Under the pieces are notes generated by a model that was not told the origin of the DNA, searched no databases, and saw only the letters and a program-made list of their open reading frames with translations. This document shows, piece after piece, positions 52,674 through 61,301 of a stretch of 64,000 nucleotides of DNA (its first letter is position 1; each line of letters begins with the position of its first letter). The DNA lies in NCBI GenBank assembly GCA_964364175.1, contig CAYILR010000004.1:1-64000 (forward strand), in the 5' to 3' direction. A program made the position numbers and the translations under genes. This stretch comes from CAYILR01 sp964364175. GTDB taxonomy: Bacteria > Bdellovibrionota > UBA1018.

Positions 52674-54094
52674 TGCGCGGTCTTTTTTGGTTGGGGTTCA
52701 CGGCGGTCGTCGCCCTGCAGGTTTTTCACTTTGCTGCCATTTCGCTGAACAAACCGTTTAGTGAGGATGAATCCTTTCAACTCACCACCAACTGCAATCC
52801 ACCTATGGGAATCATTCTCAAAGACGGGATTGATGGGCAATGTAGCCGCGCACCCCTTTATTATATTTTTCAAAAATATCTTTTAGTCCCGATTCGAGCC
52901 ATCGACGACACGGTTTTATTTAAATACCGAATTCCGAATATTGCGTTGGCTGGAGGATTTGCGCTGGGGACAGCTCTCATGCTGGCGAATGCTTATACCC
53001 CGGCTGCTATTTTGTTGGGAGTTTATGCCATCACTAAGCAGCCTCTTTTTGCTCAATACGCGGCGGAGAATCGACCGTATATTTTATGGATTGCGCTCTT
53101 TGCTTGGTGCACGATTCTAGCCGGTTTGTTTGCCCAAAAATGGAAAAATCTCGGCAGGTTTCCACTGTCATTGGGAATTATGTTTGGACTCTCAGGTCTG
53201 GCTCTAGCCATGACCGCCAGCCCCGGGTTTATCCAATTTTATGCAGCTGCGTTTGTCGTTTTTTGGATTCGTAGGAAACCACAAGATTGGATCAAGATGT
53301 TGCCCCTGTTGATCCCCGTTGCAGCAATCGGAATCTACTACACGCTGCAGGCCGGGTGCGAATCCCACGGCAACCAATACAATCTTTGGAAGACCCTCGA
53401 TTACCATCTCGTCCTGGGCGTGGCACGCTTGCTATTTCCAAAAGGAAATTGGGTGGACTGGGCCTTGAACGGATTGATGCTGGTAGGAGCATGGCGAATG
53501 CTCCACATCATCCCAAAACTCAAATCTCTTTCAAAGAGACACACACTTGAGGCGACTTTGCTTTTTCAATTTCTGGCTACTTTCTGCATTATGGCGTTGG
53601 TGATTGTCAGTCAGTACTATTTCATCCAGCGTGTTTTTCTTCACCTGATGATTTGTTACGGATTTTTGGTTTTGCTGGGAGCACAGTGGATTTTTCAGAA
53701 GTACGCACGAAGGCATTTGACGTCGACCGCTTTGATTTTGCTTTTTTCAATCTTGGTGTTTGAAATGATTCCCACTGCTTTGACCGATCAAAAAACCATT
53801 GCCGATTTTCGAGACGCAAAGCCCACTGTCGACTGTACGCAGTGGAATGGACCCTATCAAATTATCGTTCCATCGAATGTGTTGAACGCGCACAAAATGA
53901 AGGCCGTATTGGCGCTCGGGCACGAAATCCGAGCCTGCGGAAAACCGCTGTTTCACGAAACACCCTCCCCATCTGCGCCTCACATTTTAGTGACTGGAAA
54001 ACCCGGACAAAGCCCGTGGTTTGAAATACTCGCTAAGTCCAATGCAGGGCTGCACAACCAGGTTATGGTTTGCGGACATCAGTACTTTTTTTGA
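52670..54094 (+). CDS. GT-C type (GT39-like) membrane glycosyltransferase, tentative
   Basis: Protein of 474 residues with about ten membrane helices. The first periplasmic loop begins NKPFSEDESFQLT, an acidic pair placed as in ArnT/GT39-type enzymes, and a further loop has QYAAENRPYILW. It could transfer sugar from the lipid-linked donor made by the adjacent family 2 enzyme. No ArnT-specific motif is certain. The tail has a soluble ~100-residue part. Confidence 0.65.
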   Translation: MMRGLFWLGFTAVVALQVFHFAAISLNKPFSEDESFQLTTNCNPPMGIILKDGIDGQCSRAPLYYIFQKYLLVPIRAIDDTVLFKYRIPNIALAGGFALGTALMLANAYTPAAILLGVYAITKQPLFAQYAAENRPYILWIALFAWCTILAGLFAQKWKNLGRFPLSLGIMFGLSGLALAMTASPGFIQFYAAAFVVFWIRRKPQDWIKMLPLLIPVAAIGIYYTLQAGCESHGNQYNLWKTLDYHLVLGVARLLFPKGNWVDWALNGLMLVGAWRMLHIIPKLKSLSKRHTLEATLLFQFLATFCIMALVIVSQYYFIQRVFLHLMICYGFLVLLGAQWIFQKYARRHLTSTALILLFSILVFEMIPTALTDQKTIADFRDAKPTVDCTQWNGPYQIIVPSNVLNAHKMKAVLALGHEIRACGKPLFHETPSPSAPHILVTGKPGQSPWFEILAKSNAGLHNQVMVCGHQYFF

Positions 54095-54103
54095 CGCAAA
54101 AAA

Positions 54104-54538
54104 TCACTTAGTCCCAACACGTTTAATTTTTCCACCTTCGAGATCTTTCAGCATGCGTTCCCATCGGTCTTTTTGAGCTGTGTACTTTTGGATGAGTGAT
54201 TGCGATTTGAATTGCATCGCTGGATTGGCTTTCGGGGCCGCGAGAATTCGCGTGACTGAAGTATCGAGAAGCTGGCGTTTTTCCATGGGCGCACGACGCT
54301 CGATCCCCTGAAAATACATAGCGTAGAGATTATTCACTTGTTCAATCAGTACATCCGCTTCGTGAATCATCTTGGACAATTGATCGGAGTCCACATCCAC
54401 AGACCCCATCTTGATTTGTGCGGGCCCAAGGCCCGATTTTTTGCGAGAGGCTTCGTTCTCCTTAGCCTCTTCGCGAGCGCGCTCGTCTTCTTCCTCACGC
54501 TCTCTTAATCGCTTCCATGCGTCTTTTTCATCTGCCAT
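54104..54538 (-). CDS. Charged coiled-coil protein of unknown function
   Basis: Protein of 144 residues with a very charged N-terminus (KRLREREEEDERAREEAKEN) and a helical remainder. It has no signal peptide and no recognisable family. It follows the lipase gene on the same strand by 11 nt and may be co-transcribed. Confidence 0.65.
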   Translation of the reverse strand: MADEKDAWKRLREREEEDERAREEAKENEASRKKSGLGPAQIKMGSVDVDSDQLSKMIHEADVLIEQVNNLYAMYFQGIERRAPMEKRQLLDTSVTRILAAPKANPAMQFKSQSLIQKYTAQKDRWERMLKDLEGGKIKRVGTK

Positions 54539-54549
54539 GTAGTAGCATT

Positions 54550-55620
54550 CTACCGCTTCCCAAATACCTTTTCAATCACGTCTGGATGGTTCATTTGGTC
54601 AGCATGAGCTGCATTCAACTTCATGACTTCATAGGGGACTTCCTGAGGCGGTAGAGCATAACCGAAAGTGATTCGTCCATCCCCCTTCCCGTTGACTCGG
54701 GTTTCGAAGTCCCAACCTCGGACCGCTTTGGGACCGTCTTTCACTATGGCAGACAGGGTGGGAATCGAGTCCCCGGCCACCACCGTGATTTCAGGCCATA
54801 GGATTCGCTTAGCGCGCACAGAAAATGCGGGTAGTTTGAGCTGCTTGCGAAATTCCTTGGCACTCGACAGACTCTCAGCAAAATTGACAGGCTTGGGCAT
54901 CACTCCCATCTTGAGTCGATCCCAGTCTCGAGAAGAGTAAAAATTCACGGGAACATTTTTTCCATTCGCGTCGACCAGACCTTCTCCTTCTTCCGTGAAA
55001 AGCACGTAAACTGAAGGAAACGTCGCCAGAACTTCCGGGCTGAGAATTTTTGAATTCAGACCGGTGCTCTCTCCCACATGCAGATCCTGTAAAAAACCAA
55101 CGCCGCCTTTGAACGGAACCCCGACGTAAACAATCCGTTCAAACCAATCTGGGTGTTTGAGCATGAGCGCCCAAGCGATCAACCCCCCCATGCTATGAGC
55201 CGCTACGTTTACCTTTGAATCTGGATGCTTGAGGCGAATTTCCCCCACGAATTTTTCAAACAAACTCAATGTAGTGAGACACTCTTGCCGCCAGTCATAG
55301 GAGAAAGGATAAAACGGGAGGCCTGATTCCTCTCCTCTTTCCATGAAGGAGCCATAAACATCCGTCTCTGCAACCCACGGCAGAATCTGCACTCGCTCCA
55401 AAACACCTGCGGGTCGAAGATTTGCATTGGCAGGAAGACTGAGTCCGGGAGTATCCAGGCCCAGCACTTGCGAGGCCGTCAGCCAGGCAGTTTTTCCGGT
55501 GAGTGTTTCCAGGCGGCCGCCTTTAATGCCATGGATGAAGATCCATGGAGTCGGGGCGGCTATGCTGCTACCTGCGGCAAGCAAACTTAAAAAGCTCAGT
55601 AGGTTGAGAAGATTCGACAT
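54550..55620 (-). CDS. Secreted lipase-like alpha/beta-hydrolase (LCAT/PGAP1-like)
   Basis: Protein of 356 residues with a signal peptide (about 1-22). Landmarks: IFIHGIKGGRLE, YPFSYDWRQECLTTL, nucleophile Ser in VAAHSMGGLIAWAL, an acidic DGRITFGYALPP region and His in LNAAHADQMNHPD. This is the LCAT-type lipase layout. The ATG at 55620 starts the signal peptide. Probably periplasmic or exported. Confidence 0.82.
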   Translation of the reverse strand: MSNLLNLLSFLSLLAAGSSIAAPTPWIFIHGIKGGRLETLTGKTAWLTASQVLGLDTPGLSLPANANLRPAGVLERVQILPWVAETDVYGSFMERGEESGLPFYPFSYDWRQECLTTLSLFEKFVGEIRLKHPDSKVNVAAHSMGGLIAWALMLKHPDWFERIVYVGVPFKGGVGFLQDLHVGESTGLNSKILSPEVLATFPSVYVLFTEEGEGLVDANGKNVPVNFYSSRDWDRLKMGVMPKPVNFAESLSSAKEFRKQLKLPAFSVRAKRILWPEITVVAGDSIPTLSAIVKDGPKAVRGWDFETRVNGKGDGRITFGYALPPQEVPYEVMKLNAAHADQMNHPDVIEKVFGKR

Positions 55621-55761
55621 GCACTCATAGAAACCTATTTTCGCACCGTACACAACTCAAGTCCGGGAATTGGACTCTCTGACCAAAAGTCGACACCAAA
55701 AATCTGTCTAACCGCTATTAGCGGGTATGGATTTTGCTCAGTAGATCGCATGAAAACGAAC

Positions 55762-55790
55762 TTTACAAATAGTATCAAATTAGGTACTAT
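55762..55790 (+). promoter_or_regulatory. Candidate promoter/operator of a toxin-antitoxin-like unit
   Basis: TTTACA (55762-55767), 17 nt, TACTAT (55785-55790), with the inverted pair ATAGTA/TACTAT (55769-55774, 55785-55790) overlapping the -10. If the promoter is real, its start would lie at or beyond the ATG at 55793, so either the leader is absent or the site is mainly an operator. Confidence 0.4.
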
Positions 55791-55792
55791 CT

Positions 55793-55983
55793 ATGGGTAG
55801 AATTAAACGTGGCGGTTATTTTTTCCAAAAATGGATGGTGATCATGGAAATCACGTACATATTTTTCGTGACGATAAGGAGATATTAAAATGGGACTTAG
55901 AAAAAAACCAAGTGATCGAGGGCAAATTGACCAAAAGGTTTTTCAAGCTTATCCGAGCACTTCAAAAAGAAGGACGCCTATGA
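55793..55983 (+). pseudogene. Frameshifted DUF4160-like toxin-type gene
   Basis: Reading from ATG 55793 gives MGRIKRGGYFF; after a T6 tract (55819-55824) the matching continuation lies in another frame: MDGDHGNHVHIFRDDKEILK, then WDLEKNQVIEGKLTKRFFKL, ending in EGRL and a stop at 55983. Adding one T would join both. DUF4160-like proteins have the DH-P/N-HVHI motif and pair with DUF2442/XRE partners, as the gene downstream does (ATGA overlap at 55980). It may be a sequencing error, a true inactivation, or slippage. Confidence 0.65.
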
Positions 55984-56444
55984 AAATTCAAAGCGTCACT
56001 TGGAACAATCGAAAAAAATGCTTTTTGGTTCAAAGCACCCATGGAATTTATGATTTTCCTTATTCAAAACTAATGCTCAAGCCCACCCTTGCAAATCCGC
56101 TGATTCTCGTCGGACCCGATCCAGAGCTAGGCAACACGGGTTTTACCTATCGTCTTCATTCAGGTGAAGAAGACTCAGTACTTGTCGACCAGATCCTCGA
56201 ATACCACCGCGATCCGGAATACATGCTAAACATGCTCCTCTACCGAATGTCCGTTCAAGCTCAGGAGGCAATGAAAAGTCAGGGTATTTCAAAGCGGGAA
56301 TTAGCCAGACAGCTGAAAACATCACCTCCGCAACTTTATCGCCTCTTGGATCAAACTTTTCATGGAAAAACGATCGACCAAATGATCAAACTTCTTATGG
56401 CATTGGGCTGTTCGGTCGAAATTGTGATGAAAAACGCGGCATGA
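55980..56444 (+). CDS. DUF2442/XRE-like antitoxin-type protein
   Basis: Protein of 154 residues. The N-terminal ~80 look DUF2442-like (FLVQSTHGIYDFPYSKLML); the C-terminal part is an XRE-like helix-turn-helix (SQGISKRELARQLKTSPPQLYRLLDQ). The ATG overlaps the stop of the frameshifted gene by 4 nt, and its own stop overlaps the radA start by 4 nt. It is probably the DNA-binding antitoxin of the pair. The N-terminal extension from 55890 was rejected because it lies in the upstream gene. Confidence 0.75.
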   Translation: MKIQSVTWNNRKKCFLVQSTHGIYDFPYSKLMLKPTLANPLILVGPDPELGNTGFTYRLHSGEEDSVLVDQILEYHRDPEYMLNMLLYRMSVQAQEAMKSQGISKRELARQLKTSPPQLYRLLDQTFHGKTIDQMIKLLMALGCSVEIVMKNAA

Positions 56445-57877
56445 AAATCAAAACTCTCTATGTTTGCCAAAACTGCGGAACTTCGAGCCCCAAGTGGCTG
56501 GGACGCTGCACTGGCTGCGGACAATGGAATACTCTGGTGGAGGAAAAAGCTGAGCCCGCCGGGGTTGCTGGCCCGAGTTCCAACACAGCTCTCAGAGATG
56601 AATTCAAAAGCCTGCACTTGGAGGGCGGCGAGGCGGGAGTGAGCTTCGGCGCCGAAGCTGCTGCGACCGCTTGGACAGCACTGGACGCTCCAGCAGCAAA
56701 CGCGGAGAGAACTCGACGGCTCGACACCGGCATGAAGGAACTGAATCGCGTCCTGGGCGGAGGATTGGTTCCTGATAGCTTTACTTTGCTGGGAGGTGAT
56801 CCCGGGATCGGGAAAAGCACACTCCTCCTGCAAATGGCCAAGGGTCTGCTAGAGAAAAATCCAAAAATCCAACTGCTCTACGTCAGTGGCGAGGAGTCAG
56901 TAGAACAAATCCGATCCCGTGCGGATCGCCTCAACATTACCGGTAAAAATCGCATTTTCTTGGCCGGAGAAACTCAGCTGGAGCGAGTCTTCAGCATGGT
57001 AAAAAAACTCAAACCTCATGTGCTCGTCATGGACAGTCTACAGACCTTTTCCTGCGGGCATATGGAAAGTGCTCCAGGGAGCGTAGGTCAGGTTCGAGAG
57101 GTTACCGCAAAACTGCTCACATTAGCCAAATCGGCCGGAATTTCTATTTGGTTGGTCGGTCACGTCACCAAAGATGGCAATATCGCGGGCCCCAAAGTCG
57201 TCGAGCACATGGTGGACACAGTTTTGTATTTCGAGTCGGATCCTGGACAGATTTATCGCCTCCTCCGCACAGTAAAAAACCGATTTGGCGGCACTCATGA
57301 ACTGGGCGTTTTTGAGATGAATCAAGAAGGACTCCAAGAGGTGCTCAATCCTTCCTCGCTATTTTTAAGCGAACGCCAGGAACCGGCCGCTGGAATTGCA
57401 ATCTCGGCTGCGATGGAGGGGTCACGACCGTTGCTGGTCGAACTACAGGCCCTGGTTGTTCCCAGTGGACTCGCGATGCCGCGCCGAACCTCGGTCGGAA
57501 TCGATGCCTCCAGAATTTCACTTCTCGCTGCAATTCTAGAACGCCACTCGGGTCTGACACTTTCTCAACAAGACCTCTTTTTTAACGTGGCAGGCGGATT
57601 GCGACTCACCGAAACTGCCTCCGACTTGGCCGCCGCTGCCGCCATCTGGTCCAGCAAAAAAGACCGAGCATTCCCCCAAAATTGGATTTTCGTGGGTGAA
57701 TTAGGGCTCACGGGCGAGGTTCGAAGAGTCTCTCAGTTGGAAATCCGAATCGAAGAGGCCAAAAAGCTAGGATTCAAAACAGCAATTATCCCCAAAAATT
57801 CTCATAAAATTGAGCAATTCAAAGGAATTGAGCTCGTGCCGATCAAAAAAATCAGCGAGCTAGAAAAGCTCTATTGA
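56441..57877 (+). CDS. radA: DNA repair protein RadA
   Basis: Protein of 478 residues: N-terminal zinc finger (Cys9, Cys12, Cys23, Cys26), RecA-like ATPase with Walker A LGGDPGIGKST, the diagnostic KNRFGGTHELGVFEM motif and a Lon-like C-terminal domain (GLTGEVRRVSQ). It acts in recombination branch migration. Its ATG overlaps the XRE-like gene by 4 nt, unusual for a housekeeping gene. Confidence 0.97.
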   Translation: MKIKTLYVCQNCGTSSPKWLGRCTGCGQWNTLVEEKAEPAGVAGPSSNTALRDEFKSLHLEGGEAGVSFGAEAAATAWTALDAPAANAERTRRLDTGMKELNRVLGGGLVPDSFTLLGGDPGIGKSTLLLQMAKGLLEKNPKIQLLYVSGEESVEQIRSRADRLNITGKNRIFLAGETQLERVFSMVKKLKPHVLVMDSLQTFSCGHMESAPGSVGQVREVTAKLLTLAKSAGISIWLVGHVTKDGNIAGPKVVEHMVDTVLYFESDPGQIYRLLRTVKNRFGGTHELGVFEMNQEGLQEVLNPSSLFLSERQEPAAGIAISAAMEGSRPLLVELQALVVPSGLAMPRRTSVGIDASRISLLAAILERHSGLTLSQQDLFFNVAGGLRLTETASDLAAAAAIWSSKKDRAFPQNWIFVGELGLTGEVRRVSQLEIRIEEAKKLGFKTAIIPKNSHKIEQFKGIELVPIKKISELEKLY

Positions 57878-57908
57878 TTTTTATTCATAACAAAGATAAT
57901 AACGCGCC

Positions 57909-58388
57909 ATGAAATCACTTAATTGCCTCGTTTTATTTGCTATTTTCTCATCCACTGCTGCGTTCGCAGACACGGTCCATGCTGACTCAGCTGATTTGAC
58001 CCAAAAAGGTCAAGAAATCTGCTCTGAGGACCTGAGCTCTTGCTATCCAATTTCTGCAATGGAAATTGCTCTGACCTGCACACGAGTTGAAAAAGTTTGC
58101 GCTGAATGGGTTCAACGCTGTGACAGCACGGGTGGCGACGGATTCGGCGGCCTGCCCGGAATTTGCCACGAAGTTTGCGTTCAATACAAAAACACCCTAG
58201 TCAAAAAAGACGTCACTGCCCTGATTCAATTTAAACTCAACACCTTGCCTGAAGGTCAAAGAACCTATCACTTGGATTGCGGTGACGCGAAACAAAGCAA
58301 ATTGTTTTTGACCACGGATGATCAGCGAATCAAAATCCAACGCAAATTTTTCTTCCCCAGCCGCCGATTCAAAGTTTCTGGGAACTAG
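57909..58388 (+). CDS. Cys-rich secreted protein of unknown function
   Basis: Protein of 159 residues with a signal peptide (about 1-21, ending AAFAD) and about nine cysteines in the mature part (for example ICSEDLSSCYP, VCAEWVQRC, ICHEVCVQY), suggesting disulphides. No family recognised. It overlaps the convergent nucleotidyltransferase gene by 4 nt. Confidence 0.75.
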   Translation: MKSLNCLVLFAIFSSTAAFADTVHADSADLTQKGQEICSEDLSSCYPISAMEIALTCTRVEKVCAEWVQRCDSTGGDGFGGLPGICHEVCVQYKNTLVKKDVTALIQFKLNTLPEGQRTYHLDCGDAKQSKLFLTTDDQRIKIQRKFFFPSRRFKVSGN

Positions 58389-58870
58389 GATTCTATTTCT
58401 TTTCGAATGAGCTTGAGCTGAACCGCGATATATTTTTCGTTCAATTTTGAACCAAAAATCTCTCGTAATTCTTCGATGTCTCGCCGATCAATCGTTCGAT
58501 CAGCGAGTGTTTTCATAACAATCAAATCTTCGGGTGAAGCCACCTGAAGACTGATTTTTCCCAGTTTAATTTTCTTTGCCCGCTTTAGAGCGGGGATTCC
58601 CATCCATTGATCCGCAATCAGAATATCGACAGTCAGACCTGGCAAAAAAACCTTGATTTGATCTGCTCCCAATTTGCGAAATTTTATTTCTTTTTTTTCC
58701 AGCAATCCCACTAACCGATCGATGTCGGACATCAATAAATACAAGTCAAAATCTATGGTGGATGCTCTCCCCCCATACAAAAGAACAGCGACTCCCCCAA
58801 TCACACAGAATTGGATTTTACCTTTTTTTAGAAGCGCGGCGAATTGGCTTACGCTTTCGAGCAGATTCAT
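58385..58870 (-). CDS. Nucleotidyltransferase (AbiEii/DUF6036-like)
   Basis: Protein of 161 residues with the minimal nucleotidyltransferase motif: FCVIGGVAVLLYGGRASTIDFDLYL (GG-(x)n-DxD), a further Asp in LTVDILIAD and an EDLIVMKTLADRTIDRRDIEEL tail. This fits AbiEii/MNT/DUF6036-type toxins. The upstream small gene overlaps its start by 53 nt and may be its antitoxin. Confidence 0.78.
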   Translation of the reverse strand: MNLLESVSQFAALLKKGKIQFCVIGGVAVLLYGGRASTIDFDLYLLMSDIDRLVGLLEKKEIKFRKLGADQIKVFLPGLTVDILIADQWMGIPALKRAKKIKLGKISLQVASPEDLIVMKTLADRTIDRRDIEELREIFGSKLNEKYIAVQLKLIRKEIES

Positions 58871-59009
58871 AGAGCGGACTCAGCTTTCTTCGCAAAACGT
58901 CGTTGAATGATTCGACTCCTGGGGCACGAGTATAGCCACGTGCCTCAACAATCGAAAAAACAAACTCAGGATCAACCAGATTTTTTTTTGTGGAAGCGGA
59001 TCTAGTCAT
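58818..59009 (-). CDS. Small basic protein, probable antitoxin partner
   Basis: Protein of 63 residues, basic at the C-terminus (KRKPIRRASKKR), with a central helical segment PEFVFSIVEARGYTRAPGVE. No family recognised. Its 3' end overlaps the nucleotidyltransferase gene by 53 nt. The antitoxin role is inferred from position and size only. The start at 59009 was preferred over 59051. Confidence 0.55.
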   Translation of the reverse strand: MTRSASTKKNLVDPEFVFSIVEARGYTRAPGVESFNDVLRRKLSPLYESARKRKPIRRASKKR

Positions 59010-59167
59010 CTCAACTAAGTATACATCAAACCAAGAAATCTGTGACCCCACATTTCAGACCCAGCGTCTCGTTCGAGGAGCCACAGACCTTCTGTGGATA
59101 CCTATCTTAGACGATATGTCGCGAATCCTGGGTCACAGATTTTTATATTTTGCGAAAGGCTCAGTGA

Positions 59168-59665
59168 CTATTCAACTCGGTCGTACACGATGGTTGCAGT
59201 TACCTCACCACTCACGTTTTGGTCTGTTTGTACAACAACCAGTTGTTGGCCATTGAACGACCAATCAGACCTTGAAGCGCTTTTTTCCTCGACGATTTGG
59301 CCACCCTCAATATAACGAGTCACCAGATAGCGAGCATCAATTGAAAACCCAGTTTTGTCCTCAAAGTTCCAGTCCGTTGTAGTCCTGCTCATCACTGCGA
59401 TCGTTCCGAAAAAAGGGCGTGCGTACGTTGTTGTCGAGTCTACTTGTTGGCCAAAAACGGCAACAACTCTTGGACCTACTACATCATCCACGTTGAGTGT
59501 ATATGCAAGAACTTCACAACCGGCTTGCTCGACTGTTAAGTATAAATTTGCATTCGTAGCTTTCCACTTTCCAGCAAAAGATACACACTCAGGCGACTCA
59601 GATGCAAAAGCAAAGCTCTGAATTGCCAATCCAACTACAAGCAACACTATTTTTGAAATTTTCAT
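59168..59665 (-). CDS. Secreted protein of unknown function
   Basis: Protein of 165 residues with a signal peptide (about 1-21, ending FAFASES) and a small beta-barrel-like mature domain with two cysteines, perhaps lipocalin-like (GKWKATNANLYLTVEQAG). No firm family. A purine-rich AAGGAG lies 10 nt before the ATG. A promoter candidate with TTGCTT, 16 nt, TATAGA lies at 59691-59718 on this strand. Confidence 0.7.
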   Translation of the reverse strand: MKISKIVLLVVGLAIQSFAFASESPECVSFAGKWKATNANLYLTVEQAGCEVLAYTLNVDDVVGPRVVAVFGQQVDSTTTYARPFFGTIAVMSRTTTDWNFEDKTGFSIDARYLVTRYIEGGQIVEEKSASRSDWSFNGQQLVVVQTDQNVSGEVTATIVYDRVE

Positions 59666-59739
59666 ACAACCATTTCTCCTTGCGAAGGAGTCTATATTCC
59701 CGCGAAAAAAAAAAGCAATTCATTATTTAATAAACTCAT

Positions 59740-61218
59740 TCACAAATTCGCGCGAGCCACAGCCGTGTGCCACTTGCCCATAGTATCTCTGCGCTCTTGC
59801 TGACTCATCTTAGGTTTGAAAGTGCGGTCAGACTGCCAGGTTTTTTCGATTTCGTGGAGACTGCTCCAGATTCCAGCTCCTAATCCAGCAGCGAAAACTG
59901 CACCTAGGCTAGTGGTTTCCAGATATTTCGGTCTGCGTAATTCCACTCCCAGAACATCCGCTTGGAATTGAATCAGCAGATTATTTGCTGCTGCACCACC
60001 GTCCACATTCAGCCTTGCGAGAGGTTTACCCAGGTCTTTTTCCATCGCCTGCAACAGATCTGCATTTTGGAATGCAATCCCCTCCAAAACCGCGCGCGCC
60101 ATATGCCCCTGCGTCGTCCCACGAGTAATCCCAGTAAACATTCCAGTGGCGTTAGGATTCCAGTACGGCGCACCCAATCCAGTCAACGCGGGAACAAAAA
60201 CCACGCCATCGCTCGACTCGACCGACGCAGCCAAAGTTTCAACTTCTGCCGCGTTCTTGATTATTTTCAGCCCATCCCGCAGCCACTGCACGGCTGCACC
60301 TGCAATAAACGCACTGCCTTCGAGTGCATAGGTTGCCCCCTCACCCGGAAGCTTCCAAGCAATCGTCGTCAATAATCGATGTCGACTTCGTGCTGGTTTT
60401 TTCCCCGTATTCAAAAGCAAAAAGGATCCTGTTCCATAGGTGCACTTCGCCGTTCCCTCAGTGATACAGGCTTGTCCCAACAAAGCCGACTGCTGATCTC
60501 CTAAAATTCCTGTGATCGGAATTCCATCCGGCAAGCCAGGCACTCCAGAGGTCCGCGTAAAAACTCCGACGGAGTCTTTGACCTCGGGCCAGATATCCTG
60601 AGGTACTTCAATCATTCGACACAACTCAGAATCAAACTTCTGCTCGGTCAAATGAAACACGAGCGTTCGCGAAGCATTGCTGGGCTCCGTCACATGAGCC
60701 ACGCCTCCCGATAATTTTGCAGCCAGAAAACTATCAATTGTTCCAGCCGCTAGACGGCCGGAGCGATATGCGCTCTCGAGCTCTTTCCAATTTTGCAAAG
60801 CCCACGAAGCCTTAGTCCCTGAAAAATAGGGATCGAGAAGCAAACCCGTTTTCTCTTGAATCACAGGCTCCAACCCCGCTTTTTTCAACCGTTCGCACTG
60901 CTCTGCCGTCCGACGATCCTGCCACACAATGGCGCGAGCCAAAGGATTGGCGGTTTTCCTCTCCCAGAAACAAAGTGTCTCTCGCTGATTTGTAATTCCG
61001 ATTGCTGCGATTTTTTTGACATCCACACCTTCGGTCACTTGTTTGATCGTGCTCAGTGTCGTGTTCCAAATATCCGTCAAATCGTGCTCAACCCATCCTG
61101 GCTTCGGAAAATACTGAGGAAAATCAACGGACGCGTCGGCAATCCGATTCAAATTCTCATCCATCAAAAGCGCAGTCGTACCCGTCGTGCCCTGGTCAAT
61201 CGCTAGAATCATTGTCAT
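59740..61218 (-). CDS. glpK: Glycerol kinase
   Basis: Protein of 492 residues with the FGGY-family set: LAIDQGTTGTTALLMD, VEHDLTDIW, GITNQRET, IVWQDRRT, GILGDQQSALLGQ, CTYGTGSFLLLNTG and ALEGSAFIAGAAVQWLRDGL, plus VDGGAAANNLLIQFQADV. It phosphorylates glycerol to sn-glycerol 3-phosphate. No glpF or glpD is next to it. The ATG at 61218 was chosen; a TTG lies two codons upstream. Confidence 0.96.
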   Translation of the reverse strand: MTMILAIDQGTTGTTALLMDENLNRIADASVDFPQYFPKPGWVEHDLTDIWNTTLSTIKQVTEGVDVKKIAAIGITNQRETLCFWERKTANPLARAIVWQDRRTAEQCERLKKAGLEPVIQEKTGLLLDPYFSGTKASWALQNWKELESAYRSGRLAAGTIDSFLAAKLSGGVAHVTEPSNASRTLVFHLTEQKFDSELCRMIEVPQDIWPEVKDSVGVFTRTSGVPGLPDGIPITGILGDQQSALLGQACITEGTAKCTYGTGSFLLLNTGKKPARSRHRLLTTIAWKLPGEGATYALEGSAFIAGAAVQWLRDGLKIIKNAAEVETLAASVESSDGVVFVPALTGLGAPYWNPNATGMFTGITRGTTQGHMARAVLEGIAFQNADLLQAMEKDLGKPLARLNVDGGAAANNLLIQFQADVLGVELRRPKYLETTSLGAVFAAGLGAGIWSSLHEIEKTWQSDRTFKPKMSQQERRDTMGKWHTAVARANL

Positions 61219-61301
61219 GCTCAATTCATACTCGAATCAACTGCCCTAGGCAAATCTCGCCCATCTAAAATTTTTTAAGAAATGCCGATTTTATAAGTGA
61301 T

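Noticed and set aside
55890..55979. N-terminal extension of the XRE-like protein
   Set aside because: These bases are explained by the other frame of the DUF4160-like gene; the ATG at 55980 with the ATGA overlap is better.
59676..59690. CTCCTT-GCG-AAGGAG hairpin hiding the ribosome binding site of the 59168-59665 gene
   Set aside because: A promoter candidate at 59691-59718 would start transcription inside the hairpin, so one arm may not be in the RNA; six base pairs are also easily found by chance.
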